The notes beneath the pieces are model-generated. The model had not been told where the DNA came from, searched no databases, and was given only the letters and a program-made list of their open reading frames with translations. Position numbers and translations under genes: made by a program. Positions 12,457 to 24,307 of a stretch of 64,000 bases of DNA are shown in pieces; the stretch's first letter is position 1, and each line of letters starts with the position of its first letter. Origin of the DNA: Petrosia ficiformis (Eukaryota; Porifera; Demospongiae; Haplosclerida; Petrosiidae). The stretch is from assembly GCA_947044365.1 (NCBI GenBank), contig OX345642.1, forward strand, positions 186,001 through 250,000, read 5' to 3'.

Positions 12457-12721
12457 TGCTGTATCCTGCTGATCATACGATGATACAAACTCCTCCTAGG
12501 TGCGCAAATTGCATTGCGGCCAGGCTACGTCACGTACTTCACGATCACATATACATGGGTGTGTCGCTCATTTGTTGCGTAGGTGGCGATTTCAATATAA
12601 AATATAAATCGCCTTTTCTTTTACTTTAATAGTACATTTCGTGTTGTTTCTTGATGTACGTGATCTTGTCACTAAATATATTATTGTCAGTGGAGAGAGA
12701 TCAAAAACAGCACTTTTCAAA
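12457..12721. promoter_or_regulatory. divergent PLA2G15/MTSS1 spacer
   Basis: A 265-bp spacer between start codons. It holds a CRE/ATF-like ctacgtcacgtac near 12524-12536. No other ORF or repeat is seen. Confidence 0.3.
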
Positions 12722-15700
12722 ATGTCCGACAACAATTTGGAGAAAGATTTAAATCAAACTGGAGATTATTTCAAGTATCTGCATGCCTACATGAAGGTAT
12801 TGTGAAATAAAAATAATGTTGATACATCTTCGTATACATAATATTATTTATATATACTATTTGTGTATTATATAATTATTATTCTTATTAATTATATTAT
12901 TACAAGTGTTCTGATAATTATGCAGGTAAAATTATATTATATTATGTACAATTTAATAATTGCATCGACATACTCTACACTTCCTCACATAAATACAGAG
13001 TAGTTTTCCAGTATGGGATGACTTCCTGCAAAGAGGACTACGTTTTCAACGATCATTAGAGTGAGACATTGTAATATTATATATCAAACTATATATTATC
13101 AATGTTTATAAAACTGTAATGATATTCATTATATACGAATATACTTAACTATGAGAGAATTCCATGTACTACTAAACACAACTTGTGACACTATATATAG
13201 TATTTCATAACAAGCTAACAATCAAGAATACATAATATATCCATACAAGTCACTTACACACTATAATCTTCTGTCATGTATTTTCCCTACATTATATTAT
13301 TCTTATGTTATGTATTTTCCCTATCAGACAAATGATTGTTGCTTACAACTCATTTCTTGACGGTTTTGCAAAATTGGCTGATGTTGCAAGCAACTCAAAA
13401 GGTAGAATATAATTATCTTGGCTTCTTCTTATTTACTACTAATGAAAACGTAGTAATTGTTTATCATTATAATTATGTTATCATCACTATCATTTAATGT
13501 TTATGAAAGTGGTTCTAGTGAGTTGCTGCTATCATTACATAATGAGTAATGTATTTATTGTGTGTTTAAGGAATAAAAGGAGGTTTCTGTAATCATAATT
13601 TATACATAATTTTATGTAAATAATGATATTATATTGTGTGTAGGAGCTACTCAGGATATTGGATCTAGTTTGACTAACGTCATACGATGGCATAAAGGAC
13701 TGGAATTAAAAATTAGAGAAGTGAACTAGTAAGTATAGATACATACATACATACATACATACATAGACAGATAAATAGATACATACATAGATATAGATAG
13801 ATAGATACATACATACATACATACATACATACATACATACATACATAGATATAGATAGATAAATAGATAGATACATACATAGATAGATACATACATAGAT
13901 ACATAGATACATACATGTACATACATACATACATACATACATACATACATACACACATACATACATACATACATAGACAGATAGATAGATACATACATAG
14001 ATATAGATAGATAGATAGATAGATAGATACATACATACATACATACATACATAGATATAGATACATAGATAGATACATAGATACATACATGTACATACAT
14101 ACATACATACATACATACATACATACATACATACATACATACATACATACATACATACATACATTATACATACATACATACATACATACATACATTATAC
14201 ATACATACATACATACATACATACATAGATAAATAGATAGATAGATAAACACAGACATACGTACAGATAGTTAATGAAACACTTTATAAAATCATCTGTT
14301 ACTTAACCAAATTACTACTAACTATAAACCATTATAAAAACATACTACAAATTCCAACATGACTACAACCACCAGTAATACACTTGTTCATAGCCATGTA
14401 GATATGTAATTAACAACTCTTCCAAGTTTTGTCATGCCAACATACTACATATATATAGTGTATGATGAGAATTGATCTTTGTTACCCAAAAAATCTTTTG
14501 TGTGAGTGTGTGATGTTACCTTATTGTAATGTCTTGAATTGAATCTCTGAGAATCTTGAGTGTGCCCACACTTATATATAGAAGGGCTTATGGTAATGAT
14601 ATAGACAATATATCATAATCTAATTCATTTCATGTACATTATAATAATGTAATTATTTCAGTTATTGAATTCCATTACTAATTGGTTTGTCTATAACGAA
14701 CATCTCCAGCTAATATCTTAATCATGACATCACAACCGCAACATTCATTACATATTATTATTGTTCAATATTTCTTATACAAATCATTTAAAATTGAAAT
14801 ATTAACTTGTGGTTTTAGTCTGTTATCTATAGACTGACAGATAAATAAATGGACAGACAGTTAGATAGATGGACAGATAGATATGTAGATAGATGGACAG
14901 ATAGATGCATAGATAGATAGATGGACAGATAGATGTATAGATAGATAGATGTACAGATAGATACATAGATAGATAGATGGACAGACAGATAGATAGACAG
15001 GTGGATCGATGAACAAACAGATGTATATACACAGATGTAATGAATGTTATTTTAGAGTTATCATGTTTATAATAACAATGTTAAAAGTATATGTCTTTGA
15101 ACTCTACTTTGTATTTGTCTATGAATCTGTTTGTTTATCCATCTATCTATCTATCTATCTATGTATATATCTATCTATATATATATATATATCTATTGTA
15201 TGTATGTAGGAGGTAGATAAGGTATATCTACAATGTTTAACATATCCTAAATAAGTCAAGATCAACTACCATAAAATTATATAAATTATTGTTTACTTAA
15301 CTTCTCAATAATATGATAACAATTTGTGTATACGTGTATATCATGTGATAATATAGTGTATATCATGTGATACTATTATTAATATATAGTTCATTAAGTA
15401 CTAAAGTATTGAGTCCTGTTGGAAATCGATTAGATGAATGGAAAAAACAGCTTTCAAACTTAGAGAAAGATCATGAGAAAGGTATACACATCAACTTGTT
15501 ACCATGGTTACAATGAAGTATACATAGTTACAAGATGTGATAATTATGTATAATAATTATATTAGGTATATGTTATATGGTTATATTATAATAATTATTT
15601 ATAGGTTAATTAATTTTATATGAACTGTGTCATCATAATGATATTATATATATATATGGTATGATGTATGTAATCTTCCTCAATTATTAAACAGCTCTTC

Positions 15701-16520
15701 TTATGAAGTCATATTTTGTTTCAGAAAGTATTTTAAACTTTTATCACTCCCTTTTTATAATACATGTACATACATACATGTATGTACATGTATGTATGTA
15801 CATGTATGTATGTATGTATGTATGTATATGTGTATGTATGTATGTATATATATAGATATATGTATATGTGAATAATACAGTGAATATATATATTGAATTA
15901 TGTTATAATTATAGACAATTATGTTTAATTTCATGTTAATTTCAGAAATGCACAGAGCTGTTAAAGAGACAAAAGAAGTGTTAAAAGGAACAATTAAAAC
16001 TAGCAAGGCACTGGACAGCAAAAGGAAGAAAGGTACTCCCACCTCCCAGTCACTATTCTAATATCATACCTCCTAGCAACTATTCCAATGTCCCACCACC
16101 CCCTCGCATATCCTATCACCCCCCTCACATATCCTACCACCCCCCTCCAATATCCTGCCACCCCCCTCCAATATCCTACCACCCCCTTCTAATATCCTAC
16201 AACCCCCTTCATTATCCTACAATCCCCTCTTGTAATATCTGACCTCTCCTTCTTCCTTTCTTGTCTATTTTCCAGATAAAAATGTTGGTGGTTTATTACA
16301 ACAGTTTGAACACATGCAAATGGTAGGGTATGACATGATATAATTATATATTTATCTTATTAGATTTGGCTTGTTTCCAATATTGTGGTTGTCATTAGCA
16401 CATAATGTGGTTGTGTTTGTCTGGGAGTGTCTTAGGAGTGGGATGTTAAAACATGAATAACAAATTATGAATATATGCATGTTATATGTATGTATGTATG
16501 TATGTATGTATATATGTATG

Positions 16521-16554
<34 letters not shown>

Positions 16555-16624
16555 TGTATGTATGTATGTATATATATGTACATGTATGTATGTATGTATG
16601 TATGTATGTATATATATGTGTATG

Positions 16625-16658
<34 letters not shown>

Positions 16659-18183
16659 TGTATGTATATATGTGTGTATATATGTACGTATGTATGTATG
16701 TATGTATGTGTGTATGTATATATGTATGTATGTATGTATGCATGTATATATGTACGTATGTATGTACGTATGTATGTATGTATATATGTATGTTGTTATG
16801 TGTATCTGGGAGTACTTTAGAAATATGTGAATAATAAACACGAGTTACGACACTGTAAAATTTACTATAACTTTACTGTAAAATATGTTAATCACTCTAT
16901 CTATCTATCTACATGTATCTATCTAAATGTCTATGTATCTATTGATCCTTCTATTTATAGTTCTCTATTATCCCTCTTCCTTTCTCAGGAGACAGACCAG
17001 CGTATAGCTGACATTGAATTAAAGGAGAAAGTTCACATGAGTCGTATGATGGTAGAAGAAAGGGTGTGGTTTTCTACTCTAGTTAATGCTTATATGTCTG
17101 TACTGGATCATGAGCTAACACTAGGAAGTGACTTAGAACGACTCCCTGGTCTCATGTCAGACCTCAAAGAAGCTACAAGTTCTCCTTCTATTCTACCAGA
17201 AAATATGAGGGATTTTGTCGAAGTATGTACATGTATGTGTGTATGTATGTATGAATGTATGTATGTATCTATGTATGTATGTATGTATGTATGTATGTAT
17301 GTATGTATCTATGTATGTATGTATGTATGTATGTATGTATATATATATGTATGTATGTATGTATATGTATGTTTGTATATATCATTATATGTATATAAAT
17401 CATTTGTATAATTAATTATTATAATTCCTTACAGAATTGGCAGGTTCCTAATATCAATACACCTCGTATACGTAATGGTAGTATGACCTCATTCCAGAAT
17501 CTCCAGACTCAAGTATCTTCAAATAGCTTGAGTCGATTCTCAGAATCAAATAATTCACTTGAAACTTGTGAAATGCCATCACCCAATGTACCACCACCTC
17601 CTCCTCCTCCAGATCCCACACTCTCATATCAACAAACCCAATCCTTTCCTCAAATAAGTGCCCCACCCCCTCCCTCTCAACCTCCTCCTCCTTCGACATA
17701 TCCTAATTATCATAATCAACATCATCAGGGACTTACTCGTGTTCAAACAGTAGAAGATAATTACGATATACCAGTATCCTCAGCATATGTATCTGTATCA
17801 CCATCACAAGTGAGTCTGGTATCGACAGGATCACATCTCAGTTCAGACTCATCCCATTCATCTACTCGCAGTGCTAGCCCACCATTTTCTCATAACACAA
17901 TGTCTCATTACCATGGTTACCAGCCTCTTCCACCATCACAACCTCCCCCACCATCACAACCTCCTCCACCATGTCATCAAATGCAAATGCAACAGGAACT
18001 AGTAAGTCGTATTAGAAACAACTCAAGTGACGTTCCATTTGTTAACAGATCAGAAATGACTCCATCAGCAATGAAATATGTTCCAGCAACTCTACCTCGT
18101 CCAAGAAAGAGCAACAATCCTCCAACTCAGCCTAAACCGAGTCGTAATTCAGGATACAGTAACTATGCGCAACTACAAGCTTT

Positions 18184-18224
<41 letters not shown>

Positions 18225-18406
18225 ACCAACAACAACAACAACAATACCAACAACAACAACAACAACAATACCAACAACAATATCAACAACAAGATGATAG
18301 TGATGATGATGATAATAATAATAGTGCTTTTGCTCAAGCACTTAAACAAAAGAGACTTCGTAAAGCTGTTCAAACTAATGATAGATCAGCTCCACAGATT
18401 AGCTAA
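12722..18406 (+). CDS. MTSS1: MTSS1/ABBA-like I-BAR (IMD) protein with C-terminal WH2 motif
   Basis: I-BAR proteins bend membranes outward and couple PI(4,5)P2 membranes to actin. Exons: 12722-12796, 12999-13060, 13328-13401, 13644-13728, 15390-15481, 15946-16032, 16276-16322, 16989-17222, 17435-18406 (575 residues). The IMD helices are clear: FPVWDDFLQRG, ATQDIGSSLTNVIRWHKGLE, LDEWKKQLSNLEKDHEKE, then IADIELKEKV and MMVEERVWFSTLVNAY. The last exon is Pro/Ser-rich with proline runs, a long glutamine tract (CAA repeats at about 18187-18290), and short Asp and Asn tracts. It ends AFAQALKQKRLRKAVQTNDR plus SAPQIS, matching the WH2/LKKT-like actin-binding tail of MTSS1. Introns carry ATAC, GATA and GTAT microsatellites (13731-14258, 14830-15010, 16480-16795, 17223-17400). 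The tail exon is partly duplicated at 20026-20110. Confidence 0.9.
13731..14260. repeat. ATAC/ATAG microsatellite block in an MTSS1 intron
   Basis: About 530 bp of catac and gatag tetranucleotides begin two bases after the donor at 13729. All long frames across it are repeat artefacts. Smaller blocks in the same intron: GACA/GATA at 14830-15010 and CTAT at 15135-15200. The rest of intron 4 (14260-15389) holds nothing recognisable. Confidence 0.95.
16480..16800. repeat. GTAT microsatellite in an MTSS1 intron
   Basis: About 320 bp of near-pure gtat repeats with tatata and tacg variants. A second GTAT block (17223-17400) starts exactly at the donor of the exon ending 17222. Confidence 0.95.
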
Positions 18407-18771
18407 TTCATGAGACTCATTATTTATTTGTATGTGTTTATCTATTGTGTGTAGAGGTATAATATATTATATATTATGTATATTAATCATTGTATGGAAT
18501 TATAATAATGTACTGTTATGATAATATTTATTTCTGCAAGAGTTATGTGTGTGTGTGTGTGTGTGTTTTGTCAATAATTATATTAATTTTGTACTTCATT
18601 TTAAATAAAAATAAAAATGTATACATAAATAAATAAATAAATAAATAAATAATAATATATAATAATACATACATGCACAGCTCTTACATAGTTATATATA
18701 TCTACATATTATGATACGCACACATCACATACATACATAGGCCACCTATATACACACAAATTATGTCATAT
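18407..18771. other. intergenic, 3' UTRs of MTSS1 and GTPase A
   Basis: Contains a (GT)n run at 18548-18566 and an A/T-rich (aaat)n run at 18630-18650. It has several potential polyadenylation signals (aataaa) and no ORF. The same sequence recurs diverged at 20100-20410. Confidence 0.6.
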
Positions 18772-19631
18772 TTAAAAACAACACTTGTTATTTTGCTCAT
18801 TAACATCCTCTTCATCTAAAGAAATACCTCTAGTCCGTCTTCCAAGAGTCCCAGCTGTTCTTTTTTCACAAACACATTTGAGAAGTGTTTCAAATGCTTC
18901 AATAACTTTAGCCTTATCTAGAGTCACATTAAAAACATGTTCCAGACAAGAAGGAATATTATATAACTCTGATATGCCGGCCAGCACCTGTAATGAAGAC
19001 TCATCTGGTTCTACCGTAACTTCTTCAAACACATTTCCCCACAAAGCATAAACAACTCTATGATCATCTTGACGACTTGCCATCATCATTTGAATCCAGT
19101 CCTTGAGAGCAAATATACTGGATTGATCAAGATGTGAATATTTATATACTAGTACTAAAGCATCAATAGTTCGAAAATAACTACGGGTTGGTACTGAACT
19201 GAAACGTTCTAAGCTAGCAGTATCTTTGAGTAAAATCTAAGAGGATGAGAAAGTAAGAGATATGTATGTATTGATAAAGTAGCTATGTCAAAACATATGT
19301 GAACAAAATCAAGATGACAGGAGGTTAACGTAGGACCCAAAATTAAACAAACCATTTCCTACATAAGTACCTACACTGCTATAAAGCAAGAGCTGTACAT
19401 ACTTATGTGGAGTGGTTTGTTTAATTTTGGGTCCTACGTTAATCTCCTGTGTTAGTACCATCCTGATTTAGTTCACATACCCATATGTCGGACTTTCAAA
19501 TGTGTGGTTATGATTTAGTATTATGACTAATGGGGAGGGGGGCTTTAGAATACATGGTCACCTTGGAATTCAATAGTAGTATAAAAAAGTTCAGCCGAAC
19601 CCTTCCCCTCCCTCAGTAAAGGGCCTGGATT

Positions 19632-19666
<35 letters not shown>

Positions 19667-19896
19667 TTTTACAGCACTTAATACATTACCTCACAAATTT
19701 GTCCATCAACTTTAACATCAAATTGACAATAATCAGTGTCAGTTTCTCTACATAGACCATCTCTCATTACACCACAGTATTCAGACATTAATATCCTGAA
19801 TATAGAGCTCTTACCAACTCCATACTGACCTCCCAAACAAATTACAAACTTGTCCTTTATTATCACATCTTCAAGAAGTACTTCTTCACTGGCCAT
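18772..19896 (-). CDS. Rab-like small GTPase A (divergent)
   Basis: Two exons, 19690-19896 and 18772-19236, joined in phase; 223 residues. Exon 1 has the P-loop GGQYGVGKSS. Exon 2 starts with a degenerate switch II (DTASLERF in place of DTAGQERF) and YFRTIDALVLVYKY. In place of G4 NKxD it has LWGNVFEE, and no G5 SAK is visible. It ends NKCCF, a plausible double-cysteine geranylgeranylation site. The Met at 19896 is chosen because the paralog B is conserved only from there; a Met 93 bp upstream would add a hydrophobic leader. The intron carries a foldback element. This is probably a membrane-tethered, nucleotide-binding protein of unknown role. B is a close tandem copy. Confidence 0.75.
19297..19479. 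repeat. foldback element in GTPase A intron
   Basis: Long imperfect inverted repeat: ggttaacgtaggacccaaaa near 19323 pairs with its complement near 19420-19442. The arms extend outward through gaacaaaatcaagatg and catcctgatttagttc. A copy sits at the same place in the paralogous intron. Confidence 0.75.
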
Positions 19897-20023
19897 AGTT
19901 ATAATCAACCAAGTATTAGCCTTGTCAGTTGTGTGTGAAGTATATAATGCAATTAGGAATACTGTTAAGTGTGGGAGTAACCAGTCCATTCATATTATAC
20001 ATGTATTTACATGTATGAATAAT

Positions 20024-20110
20024 AATAGTGCTTTTGCTCAAGCACTTAAACAAAAGAGACTTCGTAAAGCTGTTCAAACTAATGATAGATCAGCTAATTC
20101 ATAAGACTCA
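20024..20110 (+). pseudogene. orphan duplicate of the MTSS1 WH2-coding tail
   Basis: Nearly identical to 18318-18412 of the last MTSS1 exon, but lacking 13 bp (the codons for PQIS and neighbours). The copied frame begins at an ATG (20016) and would encode only MNNNSAFAQALKQKRLRKAV and nine further residues. It was most likely carried along when GTPase A/B duplicated. No upstream IMD exons accompany it. Confidence 0.7.
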
Positions 20111-20410
20111 TAATCATATGTGTTTATCTATTGTGTGATTATAATATCAATGTCCTGTTATGATAATATTTATTTCTGCAAGAGTTAATGTGAGTTAGGC
20201 CCCTATGTGTTTTGTCAATAATTATATTAATTTTGTACTTCATTTTTGTCATTTTAATTTTATAAAATTAATAATAAAAATATACATACATAGACACACA
20301 GCTCTAGCATAATTGTATATACCTACGTACGTACATAATTATATAGTCTATAGTTACACACATGTTACATAAATAGATCAGCAAATACACACAAACTATG
20401 TCATATTTAA

Positions 20411-21451
20411 TTAAGAACAACACTTGTTATTTTCCTCCTCTAGATCTTCATGTAAAGAAATGGATCCGACCCGTCTTCCAAGAGTCCCAGCTGTTCTTTT
20501 TTCACAAACACATTTGAGAAGTGTTTCAAATGCTTCAATAACTTTAGCCTTATCTAGAGTCACATTAAAAACATGTTCCAGACAAGAAGGAATATTATAT
20601 AACTCTGATATGCCGGCCAGCACCTGTAATGAAGACTCATCTGGTTCTACCGTAACTTCTTCAAACACATTTCCCCACAAAGCACAAACAACTCTATGAT
20701 CATCTTGACGACTTGCCATCATCATTTGAATCCAGTCCTTGAGAGCAAATATACTGGATTGATCAAGATGTGAATATTTATATACTAGTACTAAAGCATC
20801 AATAGTTCTAAAATAACTACAGGTTGGTACTGAACTGAAACGTTCCAAGCTAGCAGTATCTTTGAGTAAAATCTAAGAGGATGAGAAAAGTAAGAGATAC
20901 GTATTAATAATTTAGCGACATCAAGAAATCTAAAATCTATGTGAACAAAATCAGGATGAAAGGAGGTTAACGTAGGACCAAAAATTAAACAAACCATTTC
21001 CTACATAAGTACCTACACTGCTGTAAAGCAAGAGCTGTACATACTTGGTTTGTTTAATTTTGGGTCCTACGTTAACTTCCAGTGTTAGTACCATCCTGAT
21101 TTAGTTCACTTTGAAATGTGTGGTAGTAATGGGGCTTTAGAATATTTGGTCATCTTGTAATTTAATTAGGTGGTGTTAGAGTGGTATAATTATGGTATAA
21201 CCCCCCTGATCATGAGTAAAGGGTCTGGATTTATAATAATTTACCTTGTGTGTTTGTCCATTAACTTTAACATCAAATTCACAATAATCAGTGTCAGTTT
21301 CTCTACATAGACTATCTCTCATTACACCAGAATATTCAGACATCAATATCCTGAATATAGTGCTCTTACCAACTCCATACTTACCGCCCAAACAAATTAC
21401 TAACTTGTCCTTTATTATCACATCTTCAGAAAGTACTTCTTCACTGGCCAT
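20411..21451 (-). CDS. Rab-like small GTPase B (tandem copy of A)
   Basis: Exons 21245-21451 and 20411-20872, 222 residues, nearly identical to GTPase A over most of exon 2. P-loop GGKYGVGKST; switch II residues LERFSSVPTCSYFRTIDALV; G4 position LWGNVFEE; end NKCCS with a double cysteine. Divergence concentrates at the extreme C-terminus (hypervariable region) and the intron. Both exons are open, so two intact genes are likely rather than a gene and a pseudogene. Biochemical function unknown. Confidence 0.75.
20937..21113. repeat. foldback element in GTPase B intron (copy of 19297-19479)
   Basis: Same inverted-repeat structure as in GTPase A, with a shortened right half. It was co-duplicated with the host intron. 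Confidence 0.7.
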
Positions 21452-21665
21452 AGTTATAATCAAACACAAATAACAGCTATTATAGGTATTATAATATGGT
21501 GCATTGTCAGTTAAGTGTGAAGTAGTATTATTGAGTATTATTAAAACAATTAGTTCAACTGGAACAGTGTAAGTGTGGGAGTTACCAGTTACTACGCTAT
21601 GTTAAAAAAACCAAATGGGATAATATAATATATAAAGTATAGTTATAATCAATATCTTTATCACA

Positions 21666-24182
21666 TTATTGACAACATTTCTTTCTTTCTCTTTTTGGTT
21701 TGTTATTTTCTTCCATTCGTACAGTTCCAACAACTTTGCGAGCATTTCCACAATCAGAGCTCTCTAAACTATCAACTATCATTACTAGACCAGGATGAAG
21801 TAACACGGAATCACTCTTGGGTCCATTATTACCATGAATAGCTAATATTACTCGTTCTAAAGCAACCATCAGTTTATCATCGGATGGTGAGACAATGAAA
21901 TGTAATGATTGTGAAATAGCATTGGCCTCAAGAAATAATCGAACTTGCTCTGATAATGATAAAGGGTCTTTTTCGGACCTTTCTCTTACAAAATCATTTC
22001 CCCATAATGTAAAGACGAGGGTATCTGGTGACTTATTATATGCAAGGGCACTCTCAATAGAAGTATTTAAACAAGTGAGTGTGTCCAATCTATCAGGATC
22101 AACTAGATAAACCAGAATAACAGCATGACATCTGTGATAATAGTTAGATGTGAGAGACGCAAAACGTTCGAGTCCTCCTGTATCATATAATGCAATCTAA
22201 AGTAGATAATATTTATTTAATAATCTGTAGAATGACTAATAATTTATGGCCAATCAGATCGTAGAAAAGTGGTCACATGATTAAATCACAGTTAACCATG
22301 TAAAATGTTATAATGTAGCTAAGGGCAGGGCATTGTCTCTATTACACATATTGACCCCTCCCTCATCCTTTGCTACTTTGGTAAACAGGTAGTGTATGAA
22401 TGACAATGGTCTGTTTTGATAGAAGCAAGCTATGAACACAAAACACCTTTCAATATGATGATTAACAAGGGAAATTATTACAAACATTGTGAGAATATTA
22501 GCTGATGTCATCACTTTCATTGTGTGACATTTTAAAGTGCTGACAATACTAGCTGATGTCACATCAAGACCTGTTAACAGCAACATTACAACTACCTGAA
22601 TTCAGAAAATGTAATTTGTGAGTTGGAAAGAGTAGAAGTGCTTTTACAAATTACAATAATTATTATTGAATTACAGACTGAAATATTACAAAAGGCAACA
22701 TATCTCCCACACAAGAAGCCATTGACAGCAACACTATTTACTACTCCGCTATATAAACAATACATACATACATACATACAGAAAAGTTGGTCAGGAACTA
22801 TTCTATAGGTGTTGTATGAGTAATGAAGTCCATAGAAAAAAATAGACACTCTCTTTCCAGGAAACAGCATGACGTAGCTGAACTTGAACCACTGACCATT
22901 CGATCAGGAGGCTCAGGCTCTAACCACTACACCACACTGCCTCCCTAAAAAAAAAAAGTGCCCATCATACATACATACATACATAATTTTGGAGATTTCA
23001 TATATAATATAATTATTTATAATATTATTATTTATAATATTCTGTGCTGGGAACATTCATAATAATATTCAAATTTGTGTTATGTAACAAGCATAATAAC
23101 ACTACACAAGGTGTTAATGATAATACTACACCTTCAAAAATTGATTAACATTAATGGACACCGGCGCTAATTATTAACTAGGTATGTACAGAATATAATA
23201 GCTGTGCATTTTACTGGTAACTTGGACCAACATTCTTGGTGCAGTGATGTCGTAGTCAGATTACTGACACCTGATTCACTCCACCTACTCGTATCACAAA
23301 TCTGTATGGTGAATCATGGTCTGTAGATAGGGTGGTATCCCTTCACAACCTTTGCTACACATTCTTTTATTACCTTTTTTAATATGCCATTTTTGATTAT
23401 ACGAAGTCATGTGATCAATTACTAAACCGAGCAATCTGATTGGATATTACAAGATTGAGGTCACTGCGACAGGAGTGTTGTCCCAAGCTATCAGTCTGTT
23501 TTTTGTCATGGGGCATGCAGTCTGGGGGTGTGACTACATCATTTAATGTATCTGGTGGGCATGCAGTCTGGGGATGTGACTACATCATTTATCTGGTGGG
23601 CATGCAGTCTGGGGACGTGACTACAACATTTATCTGGTGGGCATGCAGTCTGGGGACGTGACTACATCATTTATCTGGTGGGCATGCAGTCAGGGGATGT
23701 GACTACATCATTTATCTGGTGGGCATGCAGTCTGGGGATGTGACTACATCGTTTATCTGGTGAGCATACAGTCTGGGGATGTGACTACATCGTTTATCTG
23801 GTGGGCATACAGTCTGGGAATGTGACTACATCGTTTATCTGGTGGCTTGAGTATATAGAATGAATACTAGACCAATTAGACATTCCAGTTTTTTTTGGAA
23901 CATCAAATTGTATGAATGTATGTCATTACAAACAGAAGCCAGGGTAATTTATTAAATAATAATTAAATTATAAAATGTGATTACCTTAAAATTGATTTCA
24001 TTTATAGTAGTTGTGTAAATACAACAATCTATACCTCCTTCTAACGATCCTGTCTCTACAATCTTACCATCAGTTTCAGCCTTCCCCTTCACATGGTTGA
24101 AAATAAAAGTCTTCCCAACGCCAGCAACACCAGATAACACAATGGAATAGTTATACCAAACTGTACCACGTTCAGCCATCAT
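21666..24182 (-). CDS. Rab-like small GTPase C (divergent)
   Basis: Exon 1 23985-24182 (P-loop SGVAGVGKTF) and exon 2 21666-22196, joined in phase; 242 residues. Exon 2 opens IALYDTGGLERFASLTSNYY, a recognisable switch II with Leu in place of the catalytic Gln. G4 position reads TLWGNDF. The tail is basic with a terminal KKCCQ, suiting geranylgeranylation. The 1.8-kb intron contains a tRNA-derived SINE (about 22870-22945) and a 41-bp minisatellite (23511-23845). Pairing of these two exons rests on phase, strand and the absence of any other P-loop exon between them. Confidence 0.68.
22800..22948 (-). mobile_element. tRNA-derived SINE with Pol III A and B boxes
   Basis: On the minus strand the head (22945 downward) reads ggcagtgtggtgtagtggtt, an A-box-like tRNA start. 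About 45 nt later comes ggttcaagttc, a B-box match. A ~70-bp unrelated body follows, containing tttttttctatgg. A poly-T/A run lies at the head. Not an intact tRNA gene: the acceptor stem does not close. Confidence 0.65.
23511..23845. repeat. 41-bp minisatellite, ~8 copies
   Basis: Unit contains gggcatgcagtctggggatg and tgactacatcatttatctgg; it lies in the GTPase C intron. The first copy is longer (46 bp). Confidence 0.9.
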
Positions 24183-24307
24183 GAAAATATTTCCAGATGG
24201 GGAAACCCCTATGCTATATTACCATTTATCACAAGTCTGCATTAATTTTTAAACACTATTAAAAAATAAATAACAAAATATATATAAATATTGACTGACT
24301 GATAATT

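Noticed and set aside
13706..14258. Long minus-strand frames coding repeated Met-Tyr-Val-Cys
   Set aside because: Generated by tetranucleotide repeats in an MTSS1 intron; three overlapping frames stay open because the repeat lacks stops. The same applies near 9400-9670, 16465-16841, 17215-17415 and 58936-59337.
19897..19989. Signal-peptide-like extension of GTPase A
   Set aside because: Hydrophobic leader absent in copy B, and Rab proteins are cytosolic; the conserved frame begins at 19896.
22870..22945. Functional tRNA gene
   Set aside because: A and B boxes are present but the acceptor stem does not pair, and a SINE-like body follows.
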